From positions 176,143 to 240,142 of the forward strand of contig CALEHQ010000043.1 of NCBI GenBank assembly GCA_937876315.1: a stretch of DNA of 64,000 bases, written 5' to 3'. Every line of letters starts with the position of its first letter. The stretch's first letter is position 1. Below the pieces are notes generated by a model. The model ran no database searches. It saw nothing but the letters and a program-made list of their open reading frames with translations, and was not told the DNA's origin. A program made the translations under genes and the position numbers. Source of the stretch: an uncultured Actinomycetes bacterium (lineage in GTDB: Bacteria; Actinomycetota; Acidimicrobiia; Acidimicrobiales; Acidimicrobilacustridaceae). Of the stretch, positions 33,031 through 41,814 are shown one piece after another.

Positions 33031-34452
33031 ATGGCCCACCACCACGACAGCCACCGATCGACAGCTTTTGTGTTCCGAGCTCTCGCTGGCATTCTCGCCT
33101 TGGCCCTTAGCGGCACCCTCGTTGCCTGCAGTGCTCCGGCGAAATCTTCCTCCAGCCCGACCTCGGTAGCGTCCACACCCACAACCGCAATCGACACTGG
33201 TACCGGCCCGACATCGATTACGAAGTCAATGCGCGCAGCAGAAGTAGCGAGCGGATTCAACGACGCAACCAACATCGTGTCTCGCCCAATGCGAAATCAA
33301 CTTTGGGTCACGCAACGATCAGGTGCAGTCAGAGCGATCGAGATTCAAACAGCATGGAATCTTGAACTCGGCCAAACCCAACGAAAAGGGTTCAAGACCT
33401 ACCCCGGTGCCGTCATCGATATTTCAAGCGATGTATCAACCGAAGGTGAGCGCGGACTTCTCGGCATCGCTTTTTCCACCGATGCCCGCACACTCTTCCT
33501 CAGTTACGTAAACAAGAACGGTGAAATCGTCATCGCCTCATGGGCCGTAACTGACCCGACTCCCCCTCCGACCACTCTCCCGGCTCCGGCAGCCCCCGCT
33601 CCGACCGTTCCAGGTGCACCACCAACATCAACCACAGTGGCCCCATCGACATCATCGACTTCAACAACGCTCCCTGTTCTTCCAACACCCGTCGTTAACC
33701 CAGCTTCAAGGCGGACCCTCCTCACGATCCCCCGCGAAGGATCAACCAACTACGCCGGCCAGCTCACTCTCGGTCGCGATGGATTCCTCTATATAGGTGT
33801 CGGCGATTCGCCAAATGGCGCCACCGAAAAGACGGCACAGAACCCCGAGTCATTGCTCGGAAAAATTCTGCGCATTGATCCAGCGGGCGCAACCATGACA
33901 GACCCCTATGCGATCCCACCCGGCAACCCTTTCGCTTCTGGTGGCGGCGCCCCTCAGATTTGGACTCTGGGAGCGCAGAACCCACTGCGCTTTAGTTTCG
34001 ACCGATCGAACGGGAACATGTGGGTCGCCGATGCCGGACGCGTGCAGTTCGGAGAAATTGATTACCTCCCCGTGTCTGCCGGTGCCGGCAATGGCGCCAA
34101 CCTGGGTTGGCCCTTCAAGGACGGAAAAGAAGCCGGTCCTTCTGCCGATCAGGCACCTTCATCGATCGTTACCCCAATCGGAGTTACACCGAACACGAGT
34201 GCCGATTGCCCCCTCATCGGTGGCTTTGTCTACCGCGGTTCCGTGACCGAGATGCAGGGCGTCTATATCTATGGAGACTTTTGCGCGGGCATCGTAAAAG
34301 GTCTCCTGCAGCGAAAGGGAGTCGCGCTCGATGACAAAGCGATAGGCCCGCAACTTGGCACGAATTCAATCGTGGCCTTTGCTGAAGACAACCAGGGCGA
34401 GCTCTACATCGTTACCGAAGCCGGATCGGTGCAACGATTGGTGGCGGCATGA
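33031..34452 (+). CDS. Exported PQQ-type glucose/sorbosone dehydrogenase lipoprotein
   Basis: 473-residue lipoprotein (signal peptide with lipobox ending at C33, GTLVAC). A six-blade propeller of the soluble glucose/sorbosone dehydrogenase family follows. Family segments are GERGLLGIAF, IPREGSTNYAGQLTLGRDGFLYI, LLGKILRIDP, and LGAQNPLRFSFD with its catalytic-site Arg. A 45-residue Pro/Thr/Ser/Ala-rich insertion (from about nt 33550 to 33700) splits the propeller. Enzymes of the family oxidise sugars in the periplasm or outside the membrane. It overlaps the PAP2 gene by 4 nt. Confidence 0.87.
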   Translation: MAHHHDSHRSTAFVFRALAGILALALSGTLVACSAPAKSSSSPTSVASTPTTAIDTGTGPTSITKSMRAAEVASGFNDATNIVSRPMRNQLWVTQRSGAVRAIEIQTAWNLELGQTQRKGFKTYPGAVIDISSDVSTEGERGLLGIAFSTDARTLFLSYVNKNGEIVIASWAVTDPTPPPTTLPAPAAPAPTVPGAPPTSTTVAPSTSSTSTTLPVLPTPVVNPASRRTLLTIPREGSTNYAGQLTLGRDGFLYIGVGDSPNGATEKTAQNPESLLGKILRIDPAGATMTDPYAIPPGNPFASGGGAPQIWTLGAQNPLRFSFDRSNGNMWVADAGRVQFGEIDYLPVSAGAGNGANLGWPFKDGKEAGPSADQAPSSIVTPIGVTPNTSADCPLIGGFVYRGSVTEMQGVYIYGDFCAGIVKGLLQRKGVALDDKAIGPQLGTNSIVAFAEDNQGELYIVTEAGSVQRLVAA

Positions 34453-35288
34453 CTGACTCCAACATCGAAGCAACACACAGCACAGAACCACCGACTCGAA
34501 GCAAATTCTTTGCGGGACGCACGCTCTCTGACGGCAAGAAAATCGTGTGGTGGCGTGAAATTTTGATCATTGCTGCTGTCAATGTTGTCTACGAAACAGT
34601 CAGAAATCTTTCCGCAGGAAAACCCTCGAAGGCCTACTCCAACGCGCTCCTCATCATCGATTGGCAGCGCAACCTCGGTATTTGGCACGAGCAGGCAATG
34701 CAGCAGTTTGCGCTCGGCTTCACGCCCCTGATCGTGGCCGCTAACTACTTCTACGGATCAATCTACATCGCCGCAACGTTGTTCACTCTGATCTTTCTGT
34801 ATTCGAAGTTCCCAGATGACTACCCGTTGTTTCGAAACACACTCATGATCGGAACACTGTGCGCACTTGTTGCCTTCGCACTCTTCCCCCTCATGCCTCC
34901 TCGTCTCCTCGACGACACATTGCTTCTTCACGGAGCCAACGCAAACCTTTGGTTCGGATTCGTTGACACGCTCGTCGAATACCCCACGTTCTGGTCATTC
35001 AACGACGATGCAATGAAGACAATCTCAAATCAGTTCGCAGCAATGCCATCACTGCACTGCGGATGGGCATTTTGGGCCTCCATTTCACTACTTCCACGGA
35101 TGAAGTCGTGGTGGTCAAAGACGCTTGTCATCCTGTACCCGGTCGTGACTACCTACGTCGTAGTAATCACCGCAAACCATTACGTGCTCGATGCTGTCGC
35201 CGGCTTCGCGCTTTTCACATTTGCCTATTTTGTGGCTCGAAAATTCACGCGAGCCGGACGCGGCACACCGATTACGACTGCAAACTGA
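34449..35288 (+). CDS. PAP2-superfamily membrane phosphatase (inositol-phosphotransferase-like)
   Basis: 279-residue protein with about six transmembrane helices. Active-site motifs of the PAP2 family appear as AAMPSLHCGWAFW, with a catalytic His, and ITANHYVLDAVAGF, with the second His and Asp. This arrangement matches the PAP2_3 branch that includes phospho-inositol ceramide synthase-like and phosphatidylinositol-transfer enzymes. It overlaps the sugar dehydrogenase by 4 nt. Its 3' end overlaps the opposite-strand glycosyltransferase by 17 nt. It probably acts on lipid phosphates in glycolipid synthesis. Confidence 0.87.
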   Translation: MTDSNIEATHSTEPPTRSKFFAGRTLSDGKKIVWWREILIIAAVNVVYETVRNLSAGKPSKAYSNALLIIDWQRNLGIWHEQAMQQFALGFTPLIVAANYFYGSIYIAATLFTLIFLYSKFPDDYPLFRNTLMIGTLCALVAFALFPLMPPRLLDDTLLLHGANANLWFGFVDTLVEYPTFWSFNDDAMKTISNQFAAMPSLHCGWAFWASISLLPRMKSWWSKTLVILYPVVTTYVVVITANHYVLDAVAGFALFTFAYFVARKFTRAGRGTPITTAN

Positions 35289-36420
35289 TCGCGAGCCGGT
35301 AGGCCTCAACATTTTGTTCAACGACGTCAGACCAGTCAACTGGAGATGGCGTCGTGCGATTATGTTGCGCAATTCGTTCACGCAGCGTTCGGTCATTCAC
35401 GATTCGAGTGAGTTCGCGCGCCATCTCGGCATCATTTGCTGCCAGTAGTCCTTCTTGTTCATGCGCAACGAATTCACGTATGCCCGTCTGTGCTTTCGCT
35501 ACGACCGGCAAACCAGCACAACGAGCTTCGAGTGCAGCGATACCGAACGATTCAAGATTGGCCGGGGCCACAAAAACGTCTGCTCGTGAATAGATCTCGC
35601 GAATTTCCTCTCGAGTCCGACGCCCAACCAGCGACACCGTATTTGTGAGGCCATTCTCCCGGACGTATTTCTCCATTTGTCCAAGTTCAGGACCATCTCC
35701 AATCACAACTAGGCGAACATCGATCGAGCGAGGTGTCCGATCACGCACGTCCTTGATCATTCGCAACAAATGCATTGGGCGCTTACGCGGAGCCAGGCGC
35801 ATTACCGACACGAGGGTCACGACCGATGGATCCCGCTCTTCTGGCGCTATCGACCAAGTGGCGTTCTCAATCCCATTCGGGAGCACAACAACCGTTGCAT
35901 CATCGGACGCAACGCGCCGCACTGGCGCTACAGCGACCTCGCTCACTGCAGAAAGGACAACCGGCCACTGTCCCCACTTCGTCAATTTGTTGACCGCCCA
36001 GAAGAACGGAGTGGCATAACTCCAGATGCAATGCAATGTCACGACGACAGGAATGCCTGCTCGTTGCGCGTCTCTCGCCCCCTTATAGGCAAGCGGACTC
36101 ACAACTCCACCATGAAAGTGCGCGACATCGACGCGTTCAGATGCAAGCACGTCAGCCACGCAGCGGAATGCCCGACGGGTAAATGGGATATCGAAAGGAA
36201 GCAGAGGAACGTTGATGCGATGGACTCGAACGCCATCGACCACATCAGGACCACCTGTCGTCGTGACTACCACGACCTCATGCCCGGCCCTTTGCAACTG
36301 TCGGGCAAGATCGTGGACCTGCATCTCGATGCCACCAAGGCGCGGGACGTAGCAATCGGAGATCAGAGCAATCTTCAGTCGTCCGGATCTGAATCCAGGG
36401 GTCTCATCGGTATGATTCAC
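35272..36420 (-). CDS. Glycosyltransferase family 4 protein
   Basis: 382-residue GT-B retaining enzyme. N-terminal IALISDCYVPRLGGIEMQVH is typical of mannosyl- and other GT4 transferases, with HFHGGVVSPLAYKGAR in the acceptor domain. The donor domain begins VSVMRLAPRKRP and contains VVIGDGPE and the ANLESFGIAALEARCAG E-x7-E motif. GTG start at 36420. The stop lies inside the PAP2 gene's 3' end (17-nt overlap). Near PAP2 and a flippase-like protein, a lipid-linked glycan role is likely. It does not resemble MshA closely enough to assign mycothiol synthesis. Confidence 0.89.
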   Translation of the reverse strand: MNHTDETPGFRSGRLKIALISDCYVPRLGGIEMQVHDLARQLQRAGHEVVVVTTTGGPDVVDGVRVHRINVPLLPFDIPFTRRAFRCVADVLASERVDVAHFHGGVVSPLAYKGARDAQRAGIPVVVTLHCIWSYATPFFWAVNKLTKWGQWPVVLSAVSEVAVAPVRRVASDDATVVVLPNGIENATWSIAPEERDPSVVTLVSVMRLAPRKRPMHLLRMIKDVRDRTPRSIDVRLVVIGDGPELGQMEKYVRENGLTNTVSLVGRRTREEIREIYSRADVFVAPANLESFGIAALEARCAGLPVVAKAQTGIREFVAHEQEGLLAANDAEMARELTRIVNDRTLRERIAQHNRTTPSPVDWSDVVEQNVEAYRLAISLQS

Positions 36421-36465
36421 TCAGAGTCACGGTAGTCCTCACCGTTGCCCTGTAAGAATGAAAAG

Positions 36466-37308
36466 ATGCCAACCGGGTCGTTGATCGCCTTTCATGCCCA
36501 TCCCGACGATGAGGCCCTTCTCGATTCGGGCACGCTGGCTCGGGCCGCGCAGGCTGGCCACCGGGTTGTCTTGGTTCTTGCCACTCGTGGCGATGCCGGA
36601 GATGTTGGCGATGGCATCTTGGTCGGCGACGAGGGTCTTGCCCAGCGCAGGACCGCCGAGGCTGAGGCATCGGCGGTTGCTCTTGGCATCGCTCGCGTCG
36701 TTTTTCTCGACTATCTCGACTCGGGCCATTCCCCCGCTGCCGATGGAATATGGCCCCCAGGCACCTTCTGTGCTGCTCAGGTGAACGACGCCGCAGGCTC
36801 GCTCGCTGCGATTCTCGCCGAAGAAGGTGCCGCGCTACTCATTGCCGATGACCGCAACGGCGGATACGGCCACCCCGATCATCAACAGGTTCACCGAGTC
36901 GCATGGGCAGCTGCACAACTCGCTGACATTCCGCTCTTGCAGGCCACGATCGATCGCGAATTCCTTTCAGGCGGCATTGAGCTGGCAAAAGGTATGGGCT
37001 TCGAAGTACCGGAAGGATTCGTGCCCGCCGACCTGTCGTCTTGGTACACACCTGCTGCAGAGATCACACATACGGTCGATGTCAGTTCCGTACTCGACAA
37101 ACGCAAAGCTTCGATGGCCGCACATGCCACCCAAACAACCGGCGCCCCCGACACCGTTCGCACATTGTCCGTTTTCCTTGGGCTCCCAGACGACATCTTC
37201 GCTATCGCTTTCAGCACCGAGTGGTATGTCCTTTCGCAAACACCCGGCACCTCTGGCCCATCATTGCCTGACGCCTTTGCCGATCTCTTCGTCTCTGTCG
37301 GTCAATGA
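36466..37308 (+). CDS. PIG-L family (LmbE-type) zinc deacetylase
   Basis: 280-residue metal-dependent N-deacetylase. The zinc site is HAHPDDEAL (His12, Asp15) with the third His in GYGHPDHQQVH. Relatives include MshB, which deacetylates GlcNAc-inositol in mycothiol synthesis, and Mca, the conjugate amidase; this sequence cannot be assigned to either. ATG 36466 follows AAAAG; an extension to 36445 (TTG) looks spurious. It overlaps the following flippase-like gene by 4 nt, so both likely serve one pathway. Confidence 0.9.
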   Translation: MPTGSLIAFHAHPDDEALLDSGTLARAAQAGHRVVLVLATRGDAGDVGDGILVGDEGLAQRRTAEAEASAVALGIARVVFLDYLDSGHSPAADGIWPPGTFCAAQVNDAAGSLAAILAEEGAALLIADDRNGGYGHPDHQQVHRVAWAAAQLADIPLLQATIDREFLSGGIELAKGMGFEVPEGFVPADLSSWYTPAAEITHTVDVSSVLDKRKASMAAHATQTTGAPDTVRTLSVFLGLPDDIFAIAFSTEWYVLSQTPGTSGPSLPDAFADLFVSVGQ

Positions 37309-38450
37309 CCGACACGCCCGATGAAGAACTCCCCGAGGTCCTTCAAGGCCTGAGCGCGGAAGAAGCCACAGATGCATTCGCAGTCGTTAGCCACGAACTG
37401 CACAAGAAATCGCGTACGCGGCGAATTGCTGAAGTCGGTATTTCACTCACGGTCGTCGTTCTCATCTTTGCCTTCGTCATTCCAAAAATCACGGGCTCTG
37501 ATTACGCCGACGTCTGGACTGAAATGGGCAAGTTGTCGCCTGTCGAAATCGCTGCGCTCATTGCGCTTTGGTTTCTTGCGATGCTCGCCTATACCGGCGT
37601 ACTCACCAACACGCTTCCTGGCCTGAAGCACATGCAGGCGCTCTGCGTGAACTTCGCGGGAAGTGCAGTTTCGAATTCGCTCCCCTTCGGCGGCGCTGTT
37701 GGTGTTGGCGCAACCTATGCAATTGACATGTCGTGGGGTTTCACGCCGCCGGCGATCACACTTTCGATCCTTGTGTCAGGGATTTGGAACATCTTCGTCA
37801 AGTTGGCCATGCCCGTTCTTGCGCTTGCCCTGCTCCTGATCTCTGGCGATGCGACCGGAAAACTGGTCCTTCCAACAATTCTCGGCCTAGTCGCACTTGT
37901 TATTGCTGCAGTAGTTCTCGGTCTCATCATGCGCAGTGAACGACTGGCCGAACATATCGGGCGATTAGGGCAGTCAATCGTTCAATGGTTCTGCACTGTC
38001 ACTCGCCGCCATCGCACACCGGATGTCGTAAACGGCGTTCTCGATTTCCGCCACCAAAGTATTGGTCTCGTTCGCGAGCGCTGGGTATTCATCACCCTTT
38101 GGATCTTCTTGTTCAACCTCATTCAATTTCTCCTTCTCTTTGCGTGCATTCGCGCAATCGGAATCGACAGCATCACGCTTACCGAGGCGTTTGCAGCATT
38201 CGCTTTTGCCCGACTTCTCGAAACCATTCCCATCACGCCAAGCGGTGTCGGTTTCGTCGAAGTCGGAGCCGCGTCCGCACTCATTAGCTTCGGTGGACCC
38301 GAGAACGCGTCAACCGCTGCGGTGTTTCTCTTCCGCGGCTTTGTCTATCTGCTCGAGATTCCCGTCGGAGCGATCGCTTGGGTTGTATGGGCATCAATGC
38401 GGCGGTGGCGCCGCCCGGTTGGTTCGTTTACGCCTGCAGTGCAGCAGTAA
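37305..38450 (+). CDS. Flippase-like (UPF0104/LPG-synthase TM) membrane protein
   Basis: 381-residue integral membrane protein with about eight helices. Residues 105-150 (LCVNFAGSAVSNSLPFGGAV) and the C-terminal TPSGVGFVEVGAASALISF carry the family pattern shared with the membrane domain of lysylphosphatidylglycerol synthases. Members are thought to flip lipids or sugar-lipids. An acidic N-terminal extension of 35 residues is cytoplasmic. It is coupled to the deacetylase (ATGA overlap). Its 3' end overlaps the LLM oxidoreductase gene by 23 nt on the other strand. Confidence 0.85.
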   Translation: MTDTPDEELPEVLQGLSAEEATDAFAVVSHELHKKSRTRRIAEVGISLTVVVLIFAFVIPKITGSDYADVWTEMGKLSPVEIAALIALWFLAMLAYTGVLTNTLPGLKHMQALCVNFAGSAVSNSLPFGGAVGVGATYAIDMSWGFTPPAITLSILVSGIWNIFVKLAMPVLALALLLISGDATGKLVLPTILGLVALVIAAVVLGLIMRSERLAEHIGRLGQSIVQWFCTVTRRHRTPDVVNGVLDFRHQSIGLVRERWVFITLWIFLFNLIQFLLLFACIRAIGIDSITLTEAFAAFAFARLLETIPITPSGVGFVEVGAASALISFGGPENASTAAVFLFRGFVYLLEIPVGAIAWVVWASMRRWRRPVGSFTPAVQQ

Positions 38451-39327
38451 TCGCTTCAATCGATTCTGCGCGCTGAGCACCAGTACCCAAATGCCAGTCA
38501 GGAACCACCAGTTCATCGACGCCCGCGTCACGCCATTGCGCAGCAAGTTCTGCGAACTGCTTAGCCGTTCCTGCAAACGCAGCGCGTCCACCTGCAGCAT
38601 CGAGAAACGATCGTGCATCTGATTCGGAATCAGTGAGACACACAAGCGCTTGGGTCGAACGACGAATCGTTGCGGGATTACGACCAATGTCGTCACAGGC
38701 TTGATCAAGTACTGCGGAACGTTCGGCAAACTTCGATGGCATCGCCCACATGTTCCACATGTCGGCGTGTCGAGCAACGAGTCGAAGCATCCGATCGCCT
38801 TTTCCGCCAATCAGTAATGGCAATCGATCCTGCACTGGTTTCGGCTCACACCATGCGTTCGAAAGTTCAAAGAACCTTCCGTTGAAATCTGTCACCGATT
38901 GTTCAAGCAGAGATCGGACCACCGAGCAGTACTCGTCCAGACGTCCGATTCGCTCCCCTGGCGTTCCCATCTCGATCCCATACTGCTCATGCTCGTTGAT
39001 CTGCCAGCCAGCACCCAGGCCCAGCGTCAGCCGGCCGCCAGAAATGTGATCCACCGAAGCCGCCCAGTTCGCCACCACTGATGGGTGCCGATAGGTCGCC
39101 GACATCACCAGCGGGGCCAGTCGGAGCGAGTTCGTGGCCACCGCAAGGGCCGAAAGGACTGTCGTCACCTCAAAGCGTGGGTCGGAGACCGCTCCGAACC
39201 CACTTCCATCGGCCATGAAGTGGTCTTCGACCATGACTCCGTGCCAGCCCAGCCCTTCGACCAGCTCTACGGCCTCGCAAAGCGCAGGCCACGGTTGGCT
39301 CACGAGCGGCCACAAGGTCAGGTCCAT
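38428..39327 (-). CDS. LLM-class F420-dependent oxidoreductase
   Basis: 299-residue luciferase-like TIM-barrel flavin/F420 enzyme. Typical segments are LVEGLGWHGVMVEDHF, HPSVVANWAASVDHISGGRLTLGLGAGW and PLLIGGKGDRMLRLVARHAD. The family uses F420H2 or FMN; in this lineage F420 is likely. I used ATG 39327, because a start at 39369 would overlap the divergently read SDR gene. The substrate is unknown. It shares a 40-bp divergent promoter gap with the SDR at 39368. The DNA there has partial symmetry, but nothing convincing. Confidence 0.87.
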   Translation of the reverse strand: MDLTLWPLVSQPWPALCEAVELVEGLGWHGVMVEDHFMADGSGFGAVSDPRFEVTTVLSALAVATNSLRLAPLVMSATYRHPSVVANWAASVDHISGGRLTLGLGAGWQINEHEQYGIEMGTPGERIGRLDEYCSVVRSLLEQSVTDFNGRFFELSNAWCEPKPVQDRLPLLIGGKGDRMLRLVARHADMWNMWAMPSKFAERSAVLDQACDDIGRNPATIRRSTQALVCLTDSESDARSFLDAAGGRAAFAGTAKQFAELAAQWRDAGVDELVVPDWHLGTGAQRAESIEAITAALQA

Positions 39328-39367
39328 CCGAACAGTCTCGTGCAACCGGATGTGCGAGAGTGAGCCC

Positions 39368-40204
39368 ATGGCTCATCTTTTCGACGAACGTTCCATCCTC
39401 CTCACCGACCGAGTCGCCATCGTGACCGGAGCAGCCGAGGGCATCGGGCGCGACACCGCACTGCTCTTTGCCCGCTGCGGCGCAACCTTGGCGATCTGTG
39501 ACCGGCAGGAGGAACTCCTTGCTGACGTTGCCGCACAAATCGAGGCACTTGGCCGCCCCGTGATCTCCGCAGTGCTCGATGTTCGCGACGCCGAAGCCGT
39601 CGACGCATTCGTCGAGAACATCACCGCAACACACGGACACATCGACGTGCTCGTCAACAACGCCGGCGGCACATTCGTTTCACCATTCCTCGATGTAAGC
39701 CCCAAAGGTGAAGCATCGCTCATTGCGGAAAACTTCACGCAGGTCACCCACTTCATTCGCCGTGTTGCACCGCTCATGCCGAATGGCAGCTCGATTATCA
39801 ACATCACGTCGATCGAAGCGCACCAGGCCGGCCCCGGCTTCGGCATCTATGCGGCGATGAAGACAGCGCTTGAAAGTCTTTCTAAATCTCTTGCGCTTGA
39901 ATTCGGTACTCGTCGTATTCGTGTGAATTCGATCTCCCCCGATGCGCAACCGTCTGAAGGCGACAAAGGCCTGCAGCAAACACTGGTCGAAAGCGATCCG
40001 GAATTTCTTCCAGCATTCCTTCCGCCTCTCGGTTACCTCGGAACTACCGAAGACACTGCTGCGGCCGCACTCTTCCTTGCGTCTGACCTTTCACGATTCA
40101 TCACCGGGACATCGATTCATGTCGACGGCGGAACCTGGGCCGGCGGTGGATGGCACCGACCCGATTCCACGCGTCCTGACCACTGGGGCAGTGAAGATGT
40201 CTGA
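39368..40204 (+). CDS. Short-chain dehydrogenase/reductase (SDR)
   Basis: 278-residue classical SDR. The cofactor motif is VTGAAEGIGRDTALLFA, with Asp in CDRQEE suggesting NAD preference. NNAGG follows, and the catalytic Y-A-A-M-K is at IYAAMKTALESL, preceded by the NITSIEAHQ Ser. ATG 39368 starts just inside the divergent gap with the LLM oxidoreductase. It overlaps the next SDR by 8 nt, so both are one transcript. Physiological substrate unknown; steroid or fatty-acid derivatives are common for such clusters. Confidence 0.9.
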   Translation: MAHLFDERSILLTDRVAIVTGAAEGIGRDTALLFARCGATLAICDRQEELLADVAAQIEALGRPVISAVLDVRDAEAVDAFVENITATHGHIDVLVNNAGGTFVSPFLDVSPKGEASLIAENFTQVTHFIRRVAPLMPNGSSIINITSIEAHQAGPGFGIYAAMKTALESLSKSLALEFGTRRIRVNSISPDAQPSEGDKGLQQTLVESDPEFLPAFLPPLGYLGTTEDTAAAALFLASDLSRFITGTSIHVDGGTWAGGGWHRPDSTRPDHWGSEDV

Positions 40205-41051
40205 ACTTGCAAACCCGTGGGGCCTTGAAGGGCTCTCTGTCGTTGTGATGGGCGCAGGCGGTGGCGGCATCGGAACCTCCATCAGTCGTTTTCTCGGTCA
40301 CGCCGGCGCATCGGTTGTTGCTGTCGATATTGATGCAGAAAAGTTGAAGGTCTGCACCGACGCGCTAGCAGCCGACGGCACCAAACACATTGGTCTTCTT
40401 GCTGATGGCCGAGACAAAGCAGCCGTTGCCGAAGTTGTCGACAAAGCCTGCGAACTCGCGCCATTGCGCGGTTCGGTACAGGTTGCCGGCGGAATGTGGC
40501 CACCGCAGTGGGCGCCATTCGCCAGTGACGATCCTGCATTCGACGATGTCATGGCGCTCAACTTCGGTTCAACTGTGAACACCGTTCGTGCCGTTGGACG
40601 CCGCCTCGTTGAGCAGGGCAATGGCGGAACGCTGTGCAACATCGCCACTACTTCAGCGCTCAATGGCATGCCTTACGGCTCGGCCTACGCCGCGGCTAAA
40701 GCGGCAGTGCTCTCACTCACGCGATCGCTTTCCATCGAATGGGGAAGTCGTAATATCCGTGTGAACGCAGTTGCACCTGGCTCAATCGCAACACCAAAGA
40801 GCGCATCAACCCGCAAAGCCGGCGACACCGACGGCAACGATCTCGATGTCATCCCGATGCGCCGTCGCGGTACCAGCGACGACATCGCCAAAGGTGTGTT
40901 GTTCATGATGTCCGATATGTCGTCCTACGTCACCGGTCAGGTGTTGTGCGTCGACGGTGGAACCTCAGTGCGCCCCACCTATAACGACAGCGAAGAGCTC
41001 CCTGTGTTTGTACACAACGAGGAACTTCGCGCTCGCCTTAGAGACTGGTAA
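40197..41051 (+). CDS. Short-chain dehydrogenase/reductase (SDR)
   Basis: 284-residue SDR. The cofactor motif is VVVMGAGGGGIGTSISRFLG, and the active site is Y-A-A-A-K (SAYAAAKAAVLSL) with Ser in TTSALNG. Compared with typical members the N-A-G strand is altered (GSVQVAGGMWPP). The C-terminus (NDSEELPVFVHNEELRARL) is longer than usual. ATG 40197 overlaps the upstream SDR by 8 nt. Its 3' end overlaps the opposite-strand SDR by 14 nt. Confidence 0.88.
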   Translation: MSELANPWGLEGLSVVVMGAGGGGIGTSISRFLGHAGASVVAVDIDAEKLKVCTDALAADGTKHIGLLADGRDKAAVAEVVDKACELAPLRGSVQVAGGMWPPQWAPFASDDPAFDDVMALNFGSTVNTVRAVGRRLVEQGNGGTLCNIATTSALNGMPYGSAYAAAKAAVLSLTRSLSIEWGSRNIRVNAVAPGSIATPKSASTRKAGDTDGNDLDVIPMRRRGTSDDIAKGVLFMMSDMSSYVTGQVLCVDGGTSVRPTYNDSEELPVFVHNEELRARLRDW

Positions 41052-41814
41052 ATCGGCCGCCACTCACAACCAGTGTTTGGCCAGTGACATAGCGCGCTTC
41101 GTCGCTGCACAAAAACACCGACGGTGGCCCAATATCGGTTTCGGGATCACCGAGGCGACCCAGAGGAACAAGCCCTTCGATGCGCTTCACGCGTTCGGGT
41201 TCGAGAATTTTCATGTTCTCGAGCGCCGGCGATATCGCCAATGGCGCCACGCTATTCACGCGGATGTGATCAGGGCCCCATTCACGAGCAAGCGCGCGCA
41301 CGAAGCCACGTTGTGCAGCCTTCACCGCGCTGTAAAACGGTGCACGCTCAGACCCCTCGATGCCTGCAGGTGAACTCATAAGCAAGTACGCGCCCTGAGT
41401 CTTTTGCAAATGCGGATAGGCCTGCACCGCAAGGCGCCACGTTGCACGCACCGTGACTGTTGCGTGGTCTTCCCATTCTTCAAGCGTGGTGTTTTCGAAA
41501 TCCGTCGCTTCGCTTGAACGACCGCTAACAGCGTTGTGAATCACCGCGTCGAGACGGCCGTAATCAGACACCAACTGCGTAATTGCGGCAGCGCTCTGCT
41601 CAGCATCGGTGACATCACAGCGCAAGATCACTGGTGTGCCGCCTGCAGCAGCGACATCAGCCGCAGTTTCCTCGGCTGCTTCTGGTCGACGCACGCCGAT
41701 GCCAACAATCGCACCCGCTGACCCAAAAGCGGCAGAAACGCCGCGGCCCACGCCGGCGCCCGCTCCAGTCACGAGAACAACGCGGCCCTCCATCAAACCT
41801 TGAAGTCCGCTCAT
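41038..41814 (-). CDS. Short-chain dehydrogenase/reductase (SDR)
   Basis: 258-residue classical SDR. Cofactor motif VLVTGAGAGVGRGVSAAFG, HNAVSG in place of NNAG, catalytic Ser in LMSSPAG and Y-S-A-V-K in PFYSAVKAAQRGF. The C-terminal YVTGQTLVVSGGRF is the usual SDR end. It starts in a 4-nt overlap with the stop of the upstream degenerate SDR. It converges on the plus-strand SDR with 14 nt of overlap. Substrate unknown. Confidence 0.9.
   Translation of the reverse strand: MSGLQGLMEGRVVLVTGAGAGVGRGVSAAFGSAGAIVGIGVRRPEAAEETAADVAAAGGTPVILRCDVTDAEQSAAAITQLVSDYGRLDAVIHNAVSGRSSEATDFENTTLEEWEDHATVTVRATWRLAVQAYPHLQKTQGAYLLMSSPAGIEGSERAPFYSAVKAAQRGFVRALAREWGPDHIRVNSVAPLAISPALENMKILEPERVKRIEGLVPLGRLGDPETDIGPPSVFLCSDEARYVTGQTLVVSGGRFTSL

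Noticed and set aside
39328..39367. Partial TCTCG/CGAGA symmetry in the LLM-SDR divergent gap
   Set aside because: Arms are only 5 bp with a long spacer; too weak to call an operator.
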